DNA of 64,000 nucleotides from Hoplostethus atlanticus (lineage: Eukaryota; Chordata; Actinopteri; Trachichthyiformes; Trachichthyidae). Below are positions 46,010-57,929 of this stretch, piece by piece (position 1 is the first letter of the stretch; every line of letters begins with the position of its first letter). Location: positions 620,001-684,000 of the forward strand of contig JAXDDX010000120.1 in NCBI GenBank assembly GCA_034670405.1. Reading direction: 5' to 3'. The notes below the pieces were generated by a model. It did no database searches. It was not told the DNA's origin and saw only the letters and a list, made by a program, of their open reading frames with translations. The position numbers were made by a program, and so were the translations under genes.

Positions 46010-49000
46010 ATGCCAAGGAAAGGAAAGCGGTCTGCTGCTCAGAAGATACGCTGGACGAAGTTGGACTTGACTGAATCGGCTGCTGTGAAGACACGGGATG
46101 AAGCTTGGGCGACTGAAGGTCCTTCTACCAGCAAACAGGTAGGTAAAACACGGGATGAAGCTTGGGCGACTGAAGGTCCTTCTACCAGCAAACAGGTAGG
46201 TAAAAGCACTGAGTCTGAATGTACCCGGCAAGCAGGCATCACACCTGGTGTTACTTGTGTTCGAGCCTCTCATTCTCAGTCTAGCATGAGATATTCCAAT
46301 TTTTCAAGAGGAGCCCAGTGTACCTGTATGGCCCTTTCATTCCTAGCGCACCAAAATGAGGGGAGAGATTTAAACAGTGCTGCGCTTGATAAGATCCTGG
46401 CCAACGGTAATACTCTGTACACTGCTACGAAGAGGAATCTTTTGAAAGAAGGTAGGTACAGGGGGGCTCTTTTGAGTTTGGAGGAACTACCGGATTCAGT
46501 CCAAACAGACAGACAGGAATACACTGTGTTAAAATCGGAAACACAGAATGGACAGTTGAGAGCTTACACTCCTTTTCCCGAAATGGAGCACCTATGGCTC
46601 ACGCTTTCCGACAGACTTGAGTGTTTGTCGTCTGATGTTAACCAGGCATTGCTTGTAGTTGGTTCCCTCTGCATTGCCGTGTTCAAGGACACATCGGGGA
46701 GATATGGCTTCTTTGACTCTCACTCGAAGAATGCTCATGGAATGCTGGATGTTCTCAAGGGAACTGCGGTGATGCTCACTTTCACTCGGCTGAGTGACAT
46801 GATCGCCAGGATTCTAAAGATGTATGCCGATCGGTCAAGTACTACGCCATACAACTTTATGGCGGTGTCATTCCAAAGCATGGACATGCCAGATTCCGCC
46901 AGCCAACATCCTGAACTGACGTCCAGCCCAGTTGAGGTGCAGGTCAGACGTGCAACACAGAGTGAAGGATGTGAACCCTCTGTCAATGTACCAATGTCAG
47001 AGGTCATGACAAATGTCTCACTGGATGAACAGACAGGCAATCAACACACAGATGTCCCTACAACGGCAGTGTCATTTCAAAGCATGGACATGCCAGATCC
47101 CGCCAGCCAACATCCTGAACTGACTTCCAGCCCAGTTGAGCTGCAGGTCAGTAGTGTAACTCAGAATGAAGGATGTGAACCCTCTGACAATGTACCAATG
47201 TCAGAGGTCATGACAAATGTCTCGCAGGATGAACAGACAGACAACCAACATACAGATGTCCCTACAAATGTCCTGCAAACAGCTGTGGATGATGCTTTTG
47301 AACAGTCTTCAACTGTTGATGCATCAGAGATGACCTCATCACATTTAAACAAACAGGACAGACAACAAAATGTACAAAAGATGCCCAAGCAGCACAGACA
47401 GAAAACAATTAGAAAAGGGAAGCAAAGGGAAAAACTTAATGACAATGATATTTGCCCAGAGGTGACAGAGATTCAGATGACAGAAACGGATTCTGCCAGC
47501 CAAAATCCTGAAGGGTGTGAACGCTCTATTATGTCAGATGTGATAAGAAATGTCTCGCATATACCATCCAATAAATTGACCAAGAAACGAAGAAAAAGGG
47601 CAATCAGACAAGACAGATATACAGTAAAGAAAACACACGATGCGAGAAAGGAAAAACAAAAACGGCATGAAAGGAGTAAATATAAGAGCTGCAAGCAGTA
47701 TGAGATGAATAAAAAGCAGGCAGCCCAAAATAAATATGCTCTTGACCGTAACTACGCTTTAAAGAAGAAAAAGTCTTTCAGAAGTAGGTACCATGATGAT
47801 GCTGATTTCCGCCGTAAACAGAAGTCCTACATCACATCACGTTATGCAAGTGACCCGTTGTATAGACTGAAGCAGAAATATTCTCTAATGAATAGATACA
47901 GAAATGACCCTGCTTTTAGACTCCACCATAAGCAACAGTGTGCCCTTCACAAGAGGAGTAGATACAACAATGAAGTACACTTCAGAATGCTTCACAAGAT
48001 GAGATGTGCCCTGAAAATACAAAGAAGATACAGAGAGCGACATCTGCAGCAACAGCAAAAACTGTTAAAGGATAAAAGGGTGATAGATGCCGCCATTCAA
48101 CTTTTCCAAGAACAAATTAAACATGGTCCTAGCTATGTCTGTACAGTCTGCCATAGAGCCTTATTTCCTAATCAGGTGAAGAAGTGCAATCGTTCAAAAT
48201 ACAAGAGGAATCCAAATGTGGTGGCTACTTGCTTGACAGGAGATTACATTCATGTCTGTAATGACAAATGTGTAGAACCATGTACAGTGCCAGCAGAGAG
48301 GAGAGAAGAGTGGATCTGCCATTGCTGTGATGACCATCTGAAGTCAGGAAGCATTCCTAACATTGCTGTGACCAACAAACTGGCACTGTCACCCATTCCT
48401 CAGGAACTTGGTGATTTGAATGGACTTGAAAGACAGCTAATAGCAAAAGTTCTTCCATTTGCTAAAATCATTGCACTTCCCAAAGGACGGCAAAGAGCGA
48501 TACACGGCAATGTGGTGTGTGTACCCTCTGAAGTCGAGACAACAGTCAACAGTCTACCAAGGCCCCATAGTGAAGCCCAGCTGTTGAAAGTCAAGCTAAA
48601 AAGACGTCTGGTCTACAAAGGTTATATGCAGTTCCAAACTGTGAACATGACAAACGTGCTGGCAGGTCTGGCAAAACTCAAAGAGACACATTCAGAGTAC
48701 CAAGACGTTGTAATCAGAGAGGACGTGTCTGATGATGAATCCATTCCAGATCTGGTTCAAGATTCCATTGAAGACTGTGAAATGCCAGGACCTTCAGAGG
48801 TAAATGTGTTGAATCAGAGCCAATCGGAACAGCAGGATACTGACGTGGTGCCACCTCAAGGTTTCTCTGAAGGGATGGACACTGACGATGATGAAATACT
48901 AGATGAAGAAAGCCCTTTAATGCCAAATCCAGACATGAATCCAACAGATGACGCTGATGGAAAAGAAGAGGATTATTCATATTACATGTCATGCTTCTCT

Positions 49001-52000
49001 GATGATGTAGATATGATGGAAGATTTCCCTGAAAGTGAGATATTAGAATTAGACAACGATGAGACCGATGCCCAAGATGAGCAGCCACCTGAATCTGAAC
49101 AGGATGGAAGAGTGATACTGGACACGTGTTTGCAACCGGCTGACATAGGACATGAGATCTTGACCTATGGTGAAGACGGTATATTTTGTGTTGCCCCGGC
49201 AGAAGGAAACAGGCCAGTTGGCTTTTTTGCAGTCCCCAAACTAGAGGCAATGGCTTTTCCTGTTCAGTTCCCTACTGGTGAGAATACATTAGATGAGCGG
49301 AGAGACAAAAGGATATCCCCAAGCCGGTACTTTAATACAAGGTTGTTTGGTGTTGATAACAGATTTGCAAAAGATACAAGTTACCTCTTTTTTGCACAGT
49401 TTATCACGGAAATACATCTGGCATCCTCCAGTATGACCATACAGCTGCGTAAAGGCAAGCCTGTGACCAGAGATGGACGCAGAATAAGCAACAGAATGTT
49501 GCAAGACAAACGTGAGGTTGAAAGACTGGTGAGGAACAAAGACGCAACCAGGTTCATGCAGCCGCTGAGAGGAACTCCAGCTTACTGGGAGAGAACAACA
49601 AAGGATCTGTTTGCCATGATGAGACAGCTAGGCATTCCTACCTTCTTCTGTACCTTCAGCGCTGCAGAGATGAGATGGCCAGAGGTCATCGCTGTAATAA
49701 AAGCACAACAAGGGGAACAGATGAACCCTGCTGAGATGGACTATGCCACCAAGTGTGAAATCCTAATAAGCAACCCTGTCACCACTATGCGCATGTTTGA
49801 GAAACGAGTGGATGCTTTATTTAGAGATTTGATTCTGTCAGACGCTCAGCCCATCGGTAAGGTCATCGATTACTTTTACCGTGTTGAATTCCAAGCCAGA
49901 GGAAGCCCTCACATTCATTGCTTGATGTGGGTTGAGGATGCGCCTGAGTTTGAAGACGACAGCGACCAGACCGTTTGTGACTTTGTCGACCGCTATATAT
50001 CGGGCCAGCTTCCGGACCCCGATACAGACCCAGAACTTCACAGAAAAGTGACAGCGGTTCAAACGCACAGTAAAAGCCATTCGGCGACGTGCAAAGTAAC
50101 CGCAACACGAGGCTGCAGATTTGGATTCCCTAAACCAATGGCAGGCAGGACTTTCATAACTCGACCTGGGTCGGGAGGCGGTGAAGGTGATGAACCTGCA
50201 TCATTGGCAACAGCTAAGAGGAAGCTTAAACCGGTGTTTGACTTGATTAACGATCCCGCGGCTTCATGTTACACCACATCGGAGATACTGGAAAAGTGTA
50301 ATTTGAGCCCCGAAGAGTACGAACGACATCATCAAACGCTGAACAGCTCGACCGCGATTATTCTTAAGCGTGACCCAAAGGACTGCTGGGTCAATGGATA
50401 CAATCCCCATCTCCTCAAAGCCTGGGATGCCAACATGGATATCCAATTCATCCTTAATGCGTACTCTTGCATCATGTACATTACATCCTATGTGACTAAG
50501 GGTGAGCACGAGATGAGTGAAATGCTGAAATCTGTCATCAAAAACATGGCTGAAACTGAAGTAAGCGAACGAGAGGAGATGCAGCAAATCATGCAGATTT
50601 ACTCCAAAAAAAGAGAGGTGAGTGCGCAAGAATCTGTCGCTCGCACAACCAGTCTGAAACTGAAAATGTGCTCGCGCAGCGTTGTCTTCGTTCAGGCGCA
50701 AGACAACGGCCTGAGAATGAGCCTTCCCCTCGGATGTCTCGAGAACAGAACCCTCGATTCGGAGAACGTGTGGATGACCGGTTTACCGGAGAAATACAAA
50801 GCTAGACCCGACACACGTGAATTTGAGAGCATGTGCCTGGCTGACTTTGCTTCCACCTGTAGGATTGTCTATGGCAAGCAGAGTAAAGATGCATTCCCCC
50901 TACTTCATGATATGGGATTTGTAAAAGTGAGAAAAGGAAGGCCTGCTGTCATCAGATATTATTGCCCCTCTCAGGTAAAGGATACAGAGAAGTACTGTGG
51001 CACGCTCCTTAAACTCTACCTCCCTTTCCGCTCAGACAACCAGCTGAAACCCGAAAGGTTCCCGACGTACCAGTCGTTCTACCGTGAGGCTTGTGTGCAA
51101 CTACCGGGGACCGACTGTGTTGAGTCTATGTATACTATTGTCAAGAGAAACAAAGACAAGTATGAGGAACACAGTAAGGAGATAGATAAAGCCATTAAAC
51201 AGTTGGAACAAATGGGACCGCCTGAGGATGCATGGAGCTCACTTGCACCTGGTTCGGAGTTCATTCGCTTGGAATATCTCGCAGAACGTGAAGAGATGGA
51301 TCCCGAGGAAGAAAACGAGCAAGATGACGTTCCCGATTACAACACTCGGCAGTCTGTGCCGAGACTGCCGGTAATCGAGCCTCCCCAAATCAGTCCCGAA
51401 GTCGTACGCAGAATGTATCAAAGTCTCAACCGGACCCAAGCTTCCATATTCTACACTGTCCGAGACTGGTGCATAAAGCGTGTGTGGGGACAAAATCCTG
51501 AGCAGTTCTTCTATTTTGTCACCGGCGGTGCCGGCACTGGCAAATCGCATCTGATTAAGTGCATCTACACAGAGGCGACTAAGATATTGCTCAAACAGCC
51601 CAGACTACGTGAAGACACAGACATATCGACGCCCATAGTACTGTTGTCTGCATTCACTGGTACTGCGGCTTTTAACATCGCTGGCAAAACTCTGCACTCC
51701 ATACTGAAACTGCCTAGAAACCTACGTGGTCATTATCAAGGTCTTGGCAACAAACTGGATGAAGTGAGAGCTGACCTGCGCAACGCTGAGATTATCGTCA
51801 TCGATGAAGTGTCGATGGTCTCTAAAGGTCTCTTTTCCTACGTTAACTGGAGACTGCAACAAATCAAAGGAAACGAAAAACCCTTTGGAGGAATGTCGGT
51901 TCTTGCTGTTGGTGACTTCTATCAGCTCCCGCCTCTTGGAAAAGCCAGACCCCTCTGTGTGCATGAGGACGATGTGGTTGATTTCTGGCATAATCGTTTT

Positions 52001-52216
52001 CAGACGATCACTCTGACAGAGATCATGAGACAGAAAGACGACCTTGCTTTTGTTGAGATGCTGAACAGGATTCGCGTGAGACAAAAGCAGGAGAGCTTAT
52101 CGGATGGAGACAAAGCTTTGCTTTCACGACAACCGCTCCGGCAGATTGCCCAAATGACGTGCTGCACATCTTTGCGACCAATAAACAGGTGGACGAACAC
52201 AACAAGGTCACAATAG
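46010..52216 (+). CDS. Helentron Rep/helicase protein, main ORF
   Basis: I chose ATG 46010 ([17 protein letters not shown]) because it follows an acceptor-like TTTTTCAG; an in-frame ATG at 45884 also exists. Domains: a cysteine-protease region like the herpesvirus tegument N-terminal deubiquitinase, with GAQCTCMA (Cys104) and FFDSH (Asp236, His238); two internal tandem duplications; a lysine/arginine-rich region with RYxxDxxFR repeats (about 590-690); a Cys/His-rich finger (CTVCHRAL onward, about 710) and a DUF6570-like block; an acidic region; the Rep nuclease, with the HUH motif as PHIHC (His1301, His1303) and Tyr1490/Tyr1494 in YITSYVTK; then a Pif1-type helicase with Walker A GGAGTGKS (1839-1846), an IDE Walker B and GDFYQLPP. 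Rep nicks and religates single strands in rolling-circle transposition. The frame ends at 52216 through a frameshift. Confidence 0.9.
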   Translation: MPRKGKRSAAQKIRWTKLDLTESAAVKTRDEAWATEGPSTSKQVGKTRDEAWATEGPSTSKQVGKSTESECTRQAGITPGVTCVRASHSQSSMRYSNFSRGAQCTCMALSFLAHQNEGRDLNSAALDKILANGNTLYTATKRNLLKEGRYRGALLSLEELPDSVQTDRQEYTVLKSETQNGQLRAYTPFPEMEHLWLTLSDRLECLSSDVNQALLVVGSLCIAVFKDTSGRYGFFDSHSKNAHGMLDVLKGTAVMLTFTRLSDMIARILKMYADRSSTTPYNFMAVSFQSMDMPDSASQHPELTSSPVEVQVRRATQSEGCEPSVNVPMSEVMTNVSLDEQTGNQHTDVPTTAVSFQSMDMPDPASQHPELTSSPVELQVSSVTQNEGCEPSDNVPMSEVMTNVSQDEQTDNQHTDVPTNVLQTAVDDAFEQSSTVDASEMTSSHLNKQDRQQNVQKMPKQHRQKTIRKGKQREKLNDNDICPEVTEIQMTETDSASQNPEGCERSIMSDVIRNVSHIPSNKLTKKRRKRAIRQDRYTVKKTHDARKEKQKRHERSKYKSCKQYEMNKKQAAQNKYALDRNYALKKKKSFRSRYHDDADFRRKQKSYITSRYASDPLYRLKQKYSLMNRYRNDPAFRLHHKQQCALHKRSRYNNEVHFRMLHKMRCALKIQRRYRERHLQQQQKLLKDKRVIDAAIQLFQEQIKHGPSYVCTVCHRALFPNQVKKCNRSKYKRNPNVVATCLTGDYIHVCNDKCVEPCTVPAERREEWICHCCDDHLKSGSIPNIAVTNKLALSPIPQELGDLNGLERQLIAKVLPFAKIIALPKGRQRAIHGNVVCVPSEVETTVNSLPRPHSEAQLLKVKLKRRLVYKGYMQFQTVNMTNVLAGLAKLKETHSEYQDVVIREDVSDDESIPDLVQDSIEDCEMPGPSEVNVLNQSQSEQQDTDVVPPQGFSEGMDTDDDEILDEESPLMPNPDMNPTDDADGKEEDYSYYMSCFSDDVDMMEDFPESEILELDNDETDAQDEQPPESEQDGRVILDTCLQPADIGHEILTYGEDGIFCVAPAEGNRPVGFFAVPKLEAMAFPVQFPTGENTLDERRDKRISPSRYFNTRLFGVDNRFAKDTSYLFFAQFITEIHLASSSMTIQLRKGKPVTRDGRRISNRMLQDKREVERLVRNKDATRFMQPLRGTPAYWERTTKDLFAMMRQLGIPTFFCTFSAAEMRWPEVIAVIKAQQGEQMNPAEMDYATKCEILISNPVTTMRMFEKRVDALFRDLILSDAQPIGKVIDYFYRVEFQARGSPHIHCLMWVEDAPEFEDDSDQTVCDFVDRYISGQLPDPDTDPELHRKVTAVQTHSKSHSATCKVTATRGCRFGFPKPMAGRTFITRPGSGGGEGDEPASLATAKRKLKPVFDLINDPAASCYTTSEILEKCNLSPEEYERHHQTLNSSTAIILKRDPKDCWVNGYNPHLLKAWDANMDIQFILNAYSCIMYITSYVTKGEHEMSEMLKSVIKNMAETEVSEREEMQQIMQIYSKKREVSAQESVARTTSLKLKMCSRSVVFVQAQDNGLRMSLPLGCLENRTLDSENVWMTGLPEKYKARPDTREFESMCLADFASTCRIVYGKQSKDAFPLLHDMGFVKVRKGRPAVIRYYCPSQVKDTEKYCGTLLKLYLPFRSDNQLKPERFPTYQSFYREACVQLPGTDCVESMYTIVKRNKDKYEEHSKEIDKAIKQLEQMGPPEDAWSSLAPGSEFIRLEYLAEREEMDPEEENEQDDVPDYNTRQSVPRLPVIEPPQISPEVVRRMYQSLNRTQASIFYTVRDWCIKRVWGQNPEQFFYFVTGGAGTGKSHLIKCIYTEATKILLKQPRLREDTDISTPIVLLSAFTGTAAFNIAGKTLHSILKLPRNLRGHYQGLGNKLDEVRADLRNAEIIVIDEVSMVSKGLFSYVNWRLQQIKGNEKPFGGMSVLAVGDFYQLPPLGKARPLCVHEDDVVDFWHNRFQTITLTEIMRQKDDLAFVEMLNRIRVRQKQESLSDGDKALLSRQPLRQIAQMTCCTSLRPINRWTNTTRSQ
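46088..46201 (+). repeat. 57-bp in-frame tandem duplication
   Basis: Two copies (46088-46144 and 46145-46201) of [19 protein letters not shown] coding sequence. A GCAAACAG/GTAGGTAAA donor-like string ends each copy. Confidence 0.95.
46865..47272 (+). repeat. 204-bp in-frame tandem duplication
   Basis: Two copies, each starting [10 protein letters not shown] and ending EQTxNQHTDVP, with a few substitutions. It lies between the protease region and the basic region, a likely flexible linker. Confidence 0.95.
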
Positions 52217-53472
52217 CTGCTCTTCTCACAGGCATCGTCAACATTGATGCGCACGACTACAGGAAAGATCCCACAACGGGCAGAATGGCGAGACAAACCG
52301 TACCGCTTCCAGGTCAAAAAAAAGATCTGCAGGACACGCTGATAGTTGCTGAAGGTGCCCGTGTGATGCTGACCAGGAATATAGATGTTGAAGATGGACT
52401 TGTGAATGGCTCGTTTGGCAAAATTGCTAAAATAGTGACCCAAGTGGAGGATGATAGAACTGTTGTCAAAATGTTGGGGTTACAACTGGATAACGAGCAC
52501 GCGGGACAGAGACATCGTGGCAAGGTACCCGGAGAACCCGAAAACTTGGTCTACATCGACAGAGTAGAAGAAAACATGACCAAAAAAGGCACAGTTCGAA
52601 GACAGTTTCCCATGAAGTTGGCTTACGCGTGTACGACTCACAAGGTTCAAGGCATGACGACAACATCTGCTGTGGTTTCATTGAAACGTATCTTTGAACC
52701 AGGTATGGCGTACGTGGCGCTAAGCAGAACAACTTCACTCGGCGGACTGCACTTAACCGATTTTGACGAACGGAAAATCTACGCCGACCCGGGAATCGCA
52801 ACTGCCTTAGAAAGCATGCCGAGGGCCACGTGCGACAGTGTAATGCCGCTTCTGAAGAGATCGCTGACAACCGACCGGGCCGACACTCTGACGGTGATTC
52901 ACCATAATACAGAGGGGTTGCTACATCACATCGACGATATCAAGAGTCACCATGAGCTGAGACTTGCTGACATCTTGTGTTTAACAGAAACCCATCTAAC
53001 AGGCGCTGTTGTTCCCGACAGTGTCCTGTTACAAGGCTACAACATGTTTAAACGCAACAGAGAGAACTCCTACAACAACAGCACTCAAAGAGCAAAGGAT
53101 AAGGGTGGTGGAGTTGCCATTTACCTGAAAAGCCACTTGCGAGGACAGGAAAAACGGTACATACACAATGTGACCGATTTGGAGTTTGTTGTCGTCAAAG
53201 TTGAGGCCCCGGTGAACGTGTTGATCGCCGCTGTCTACAGACCTCCGGATTACAATCTCGGAGACTTTTTACCAAATTTACGGAGTCTTCTGGATGCGCT
53301 TGAAATCATGGATCACCATCCAATAATTGTATGCGGAGATTTCAACCAAGACCTCATGTCGAGCGCGAGCAAGTCAATCGCTGAAATGTTTCAAGCGCAA
53401 GGATTCACGCAGTTGATCGAACATGCCACCACTGAAGGAAGAACCTTGCTGGATCACGTTTACATCTTATAA
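52135..53472 (+). CDS. Helentron helicase C-terminus plus endonuclease, shifted frame
   Basis: In frame +1 relative to the main ORF, reading begins around [16 protein letters not shown] (about 52151) and continues the helicase without gap, so a one-base change near 52130-52150 broke the gene. The helicase ends with [15 protein letters not shown] and [13 protein letters not shown] (motifs V/VI). From about 52880 an AP-type endonuclease follows: ILCLTETHL (Glu), [25 protein letters not shown] (Asp) and LLDHVY. A stop at 53470-53472 comes before the expected final SDH block, so the endonuclease looks incomplete. Fusion of Rep/Helicase with this endonuclease is what defines Helentrons. Confidence 0.88.
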   Translation, partial: APADCPNDVLHIFATNKQVDEHNKVTIAALLTGIVNIDAHDYRKDPTTGRMARQTVPLPGQKKDLQDTLIVAEGARVMLTRNIDVEDGLVNGSFGKIAKIVTQVEDDRTVVKMLGLQLDNEHAGQRHRGKVPGEPENLVYIDRVEENMTKKGTVRRQFPMKLAYACTTHKVQGMTTTSAVVSLKRIFEPGMAYVALSRTTSLGGLHLTDFDERKIYADPGIATALESMPRATCDSVMPLLKRSLTTDRADTLTVIHHNTEGLLHHIDDIKSHHELRLADILCLTETHLTGAVVPDSVLLQGYNMFKRNRENSYNNSTQRAKDKGGGVAIYLKSHLRGQEKRYIHNVTDLEFVVVKVEAPVNVLIAAVYRPPDYNLGDFLPNLRSLLDALEIMDHHPIIVCGDFNQDLMSSASKSIAEMFQAQGFTQLIEHATTEGRTLLDHVYIL

Positions 53473-53486
53473 CCATTTTTCCTCAC

Positions 53487-54610
53487 CCCGTTGCTGTGAC
53501 CTTGCCGTGGTGGAGAGGCTTGACTGACCTAAGGACCCTGAGAGCGACGCCAGCGGGAGCGGACGGTCCCGGCAGGTGGCATGTATTACAATCCTGTGTA
53601 CGTGTGTTATGCCTTTGTAGTCTTCTGTGTAACCTGTGCTTTGTTTCAGGTGCAGGTCACATACTATTGCTTTTTATGACTGCTTCATGCCTCTCCCTTC
53701 TGGTGGGTGTACTTTCTGTATGGTGAGTATGTTTGTCTGACTGCTGTGCAACCTGGTAAGTGATTCCCCTGGTTAGGTAGGGCGAGTGATCCAGCTGGGC
53801 AGAGTAATCGTCCTTCCTGCGGTTCACTCTTTTGTTATTTTTCCTTTATTATTTTCGAGGTAACCCTAGGCGGAGACTAGTTTCTCTGCCGGGGGTAAGC
53901 GTTTCAGAACCTTAGTCGTATGGCTAATGGTTTTTGAAGTTTTGCTTTTAAAGTCGCCTCGAGCCTGGCACGCCTCAGAAGATAGGTAGGGACTAGGAAA
54001 AGTAGATACCTGGGGCACTGCTTACTTTGGCTTGAACTGCGCTTGGCAACTTATTCACTGTGGCCGCTGGTGGGGAGACTCCTGAAGGCAAGTTTAATTA
54101 TAAGGCATATTTTTCATTTAAGTTTTTACAAAGTAATGCTTGTTGACATGTCTGAGAACAACCCAGTCAGGTGGAGAGGTGCACATGGCCTACTGGAGAG
54201 GTAGGTTGGAGAGCTGGAGAGGTAGGTTGAATTTCACTATTTAGCTATTTTAAATGAAACTAACTTTACAAAAAGTATATATTAATGCAATGTGCACATT
54301 TGTTGCAAAAGCTATTGTTTTTTGAAGTTTCATACTGAGTGAGATGAACTAATTCGCAATTAAATAATACTCCCGCTAACCAGGTGATTTTTCACTGATT
54401 CGTAGTAAGCTTTTATGACCTTTTATAACCTCGACTTTTTTTCCTCTCCCTTTTGCTGTGACCTTGACGTGGTGGAGAGGCTTCAGTGCCCTGAGGACCC
54501 TGAGAGCAATGCCAGCCGGAACCGATGGTCCCGGTAGGTGTAACCATGCTGGACTGGTCTTTGGTGAGGGGCCTGACAGACGACAGCACACTGACAACAC
54601 TTCTTTGGGA
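53487..54610 (+). repeat. Direct repeats of a GCTGTGACCTTG...GGTCCCGG motif
   Basis: 53487-53590 and 54440-54545 share GCTGTGACCTTG, GTGGTGGAGAGGCTT, a GACCCTGAGAG phrase and GGTCCCGG. The rest (53600-54430) is unclassified, with several CAG/GTGAG-like splice strings. It begins 15 bp after the endonuclease stop. Confidence 0.7.
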
Positions 54611-56146
54611 AAGAGTATTAGGTGAGGTCTCATATATACTTAACTTTTTCTTATTTGCCTTTTTTCTCCATGCAAAGTATTGATGGAAGGAATTTATCTC
54701 ATTTATGTCCCTAGGGTGTCTCTACCATCTCCAAAGACATCTCCTGATTCATCTGTGCTGCACAAACTCAACAAATAAACAGGTGAGTTATGAAATTATC
54801 TGATAATATTACACAATGTTTCTCAAATGTACATACTTACACATCATACTATAGAATGTATACTGCTTTGGCAGCATCATATTCTGACATGTCAATGAAA
54901 CACATTTCCTTTCTTAGAATAGACATTCTAATATTGTATGAAAAAAAACTGGTTGCAATAATTAGTTAAGTTATTATTGTTTATTTGATCATTCAAAATA
55001 AGACACTTGTACTTAATATAACTTTAAAATCTTCATGCTTGTTTGGACTGAGGTTCTTGTGCCTGTCTATCTGCTCCTCTCCACTGACGCAGTTCATGTC
55101 TGTCTGTGTGAGTGTACGTGAATGAGTCTGTGTGTGTATGGGTGTGTCTCCTATCTGTTTGCAGGTGTACCCATGCCGGACTGGTCTCTGGTGAGGGGCC
55201 TGACGTACGACCACAAACTTCCTGGGAAGTATCAGGTGAGGTGCCATATATACTTTATATATATACTTAACTTGTTATTAAGTATAGGGCAAGTATGTTA
55301 TTGCCCTATGATTGTTTTTTCTCCATGCAAAGTATTGATGGAAGGAATTTGTCTCATTTATGTCCCTAGGGTGTCTCTACCATCTCCAAAGACATCTCCT
55401 GATTCATCTGTGCTGCAGAAACTCAACAAATAACCAGGTGAGTTATGAAATAATCTGATAATATTACACAATGTTTCTCAAATGTACATACTTACACATC
55501 ATACTATAGACTGTATACTGCTTTGGCAGCATCATATTTTGACATGCCAATGAAGCACATTTTGAATTGAATTTGAACAACATGCATGGTCTCATATACA
55601 GCACTTAAATTAACTTAAGTTGTTTTTCAGTATAAAGCAACATGTATTTTCTCATGCTTTCTGAGAATAAACATTCTAATATTGTATGAAGAACTGGTTG
55701 CAAACATTAGTCAAGTTATTATTGTCTATTTGATCAGTCAGTTTGACACTGTGTGTGTGTGTGTGTGGGTGTGTGTCCTATCTGTTTGCAGGTTGTAGCT
55801 GGACAGTGTTGGCATCCGCATGGTCCCCCACTCCTAGGATGACGCTGACTGAGCTGCTGTTTTTAAGTAATATGTGTATTTTGTATACTCTGTTTGCCCA
55901 CACTCGACATCTATTGCACGCCTGACCGTCCTGGTAGGGGGATCCCTCACTGAGTAGCCCCTCCCGAGGTTTCTTCCACTTTTTTCCTAAAGGGTTTTGT
56001 GGGAGTTTTTCCTTGTCCTCTTTGAGGGTCAAAGGTCAGGGGGTGTCGCGTACTCATCATTTATTGTTTTCGTAATATGGGCATTGTGATATTGTAACCT
56101 TTATTGTGTTTATACGAATACATGTGATTTGATTTGATCTGATTTG
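54611..56146 (+). repeat. Duplicated L2-3'UTR-like DNA with exon-like segments
   Basis: A block of about 300-400 bp occurs twice, at 54630-54990 and about 55230-55560 (shared phrase GTGTCTCTACCATCTCCAAA). Each contains a segment bordered by CCCTAG and CAG/GTGAGT. From 55065, and again from 55744, the text matches the minus strand of the L2 3'UTR at 23366-23950, ending in TGATTTGATTTGAT (56146), the L2 tail. So this is at least partly an L2-family 3' end in plus orientation. Confidence 0.65.
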
Positions 56147-56159
56147 TGTCTTGTGCTCC

Positions 56160-57877
56160 ATTTATACCCCTTAAGCTTAGCACGCCATAGACTTCAATGC
56201 ATTTTGGCCCCTCCATAGACTTCAATGTATTTTGTACTCTCATAGACTTCAATGTATTGGTAATGCAACTCCATTCAACTTCATACAACTTTCAAGTACT
56301 ACTACTAGTACTACTACAACTACAAGCCATTTTAGATCCAGGCGGACATTTTAGATACAGAGTGTACACCTTGGCAATCACATAGACTTCAATGTTTTTG
56401 TAATGCAACTCCATTCAACTTCATTCAACATTCTACTACTACTACTACTACTGCCACTACAACACCGCCATCTTGGCTATAGGCGGCCATTTTGGCTCGA
56501 GACCCATAGACCTCCATGTATTTTGAACTCCCATAGACTTCCATGTATTTGTAATGCAACTCCATTCAACTTTATTCAACATTCTACAACTACTACTACT
56601 AGTACAACTACAACACCGCCATGTTGGACCCAGGCGGCCATTTTGGCTCCAGCTACTACACGTTAGCAATGACATATTAGACCTTAGCAACGACTTATAA
56701 ACAACATAGGATCCACCTAGGACACCCTAGCAACCGCCTATGACACTCTGGCAACACCCTAGCAACGGCCTAGGACACCCTAGCAACGGCCCAAGACACC
56801 CTAGCAACACCCTAGCAATGGCCCAGGACACCCTAGCAACGGCCCAGGACACCCTAGCAACACCCTAGCAACGGCCGAGGACACCCTAGCAACACCCTAG
56901 CAACGGCCTAGGACACCCTAGCAACGGCCCAGGACACCCTAGCAACGGCCTAGGAGACCCTAGCAACACCCTAGCAACGGCCTAGGACACCCTAGCAACG
57001 GCCCAGGACACCCTAGCAACGGCCCAGGACACCCTAGCAACGGCCTAGGAGACCCTAGCAACACCCTAGCAACGGCCTAGGACACCCTAGCAACGGCCCA
57101 GGACACCCTAGCAACGGCCCAGGACACCCTAGCAATGGCCCAGGACACCCTAGCAACGGCCCAGGACACCCTAGCAACACCCTAGCAACGGCCTAGGACA
57201 CCCTAACAATGGCCCAGGACACCCTAGCAACGACCCAGGACACCCTAGCAACACCCCAGGACACCCTAGCAACGGCCCAGGACACCCTAGCAACGGCCTA
57301 GGACACCCTAGCAACACCCTAGCAACGGCCCAGAACACCCTAGCAACGGCCCAGGACACCCTAGCAACGGCCTAGAACACCCTAGTAAGGGCCCAGGACA
57401 CCCTAGCAACGGCCCAGGACACCCTAGCAATGGCCCAGGACACCCTAGCAACACCCTAGCAACGGCTTAGGACACCCTAGCAACGGCCCAGGACACCCTA
57501 GCAACACCCTAGCAACGGCCTAGGACACCCTAGCAACGGCCCAGGACACCCTAGCAACACCCTAGCAACGGCCTAGGACACCCTAGCAACGGCCCAGGAC
57601 ACCCTAGCAACGGCCTAGGAGACCCTAGCAACACCCTAGCAACGGCCTAGAACACCCTAGCAACGGCCTAGGACACCCTAGCAACACCCTAGCAACGTCC
57701 TAGAACCCCCTAGCAACGTCCTAGAACACGCTAGCATCGGCCTAGCACCCACCTACGGATCCCTGGTACACCAGCTGGCACACCTTAGCGACCGCCCGGT
57801 ACAGCCCGCATGTACATACTTCGCGGTTTGCCCGTCCAGCAATCCCACGCATTTTCCGCAGGAAATGCATTTCTAGT
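56160..57877 (+). mobile_element. Modular repeat element B with minisatellite and 3' hairpin
   Basis: Begins inside the module region (no head), has about two modules (56190-56650, TAC-rich, with CCGCCATCTTGG), a linker identical in kind to that of element A (CTACTACACGTTAGCAATGA), a 1-kb minisatellite, and then a unique tail. The tail ends in the hairpin GCATTTTCC-GCA-GGAAATGC (57849-57868) and ATTTCTAG (57869-57876), followed by T. A hairpin followed by CTAG and a T is the 3' end layout of Helitrons. The classification is inference. Confidence 0.6.
56707..57750. repeat. CACCCTAGCAA / CGGCCTAGGA minisatellite, array B
   Basis: Same units as array A over about 1 kb, with CGGCCCAGGA variants. 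Confidence 0.95.
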
Positions 57878-57929
57878 ATGTTATGTAATGCTAGATCAGT
57901 TTAGGGAGTTTTGTTTAAAGTATAATTAG

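Noticed and set aside
46010..46800. An integrated herpesvirus gene, because of the tegument-like protease region
   Set aside because: The region is in one open frame with Helitron Rep and helicase domains; no other herpesvirus gene is near.
56707..57750. CRISPR-like array
   Set aside because: Units are 10-11 bp alternating minisatellite motifs without unique spacers, in eukaryotic repeat DNA.
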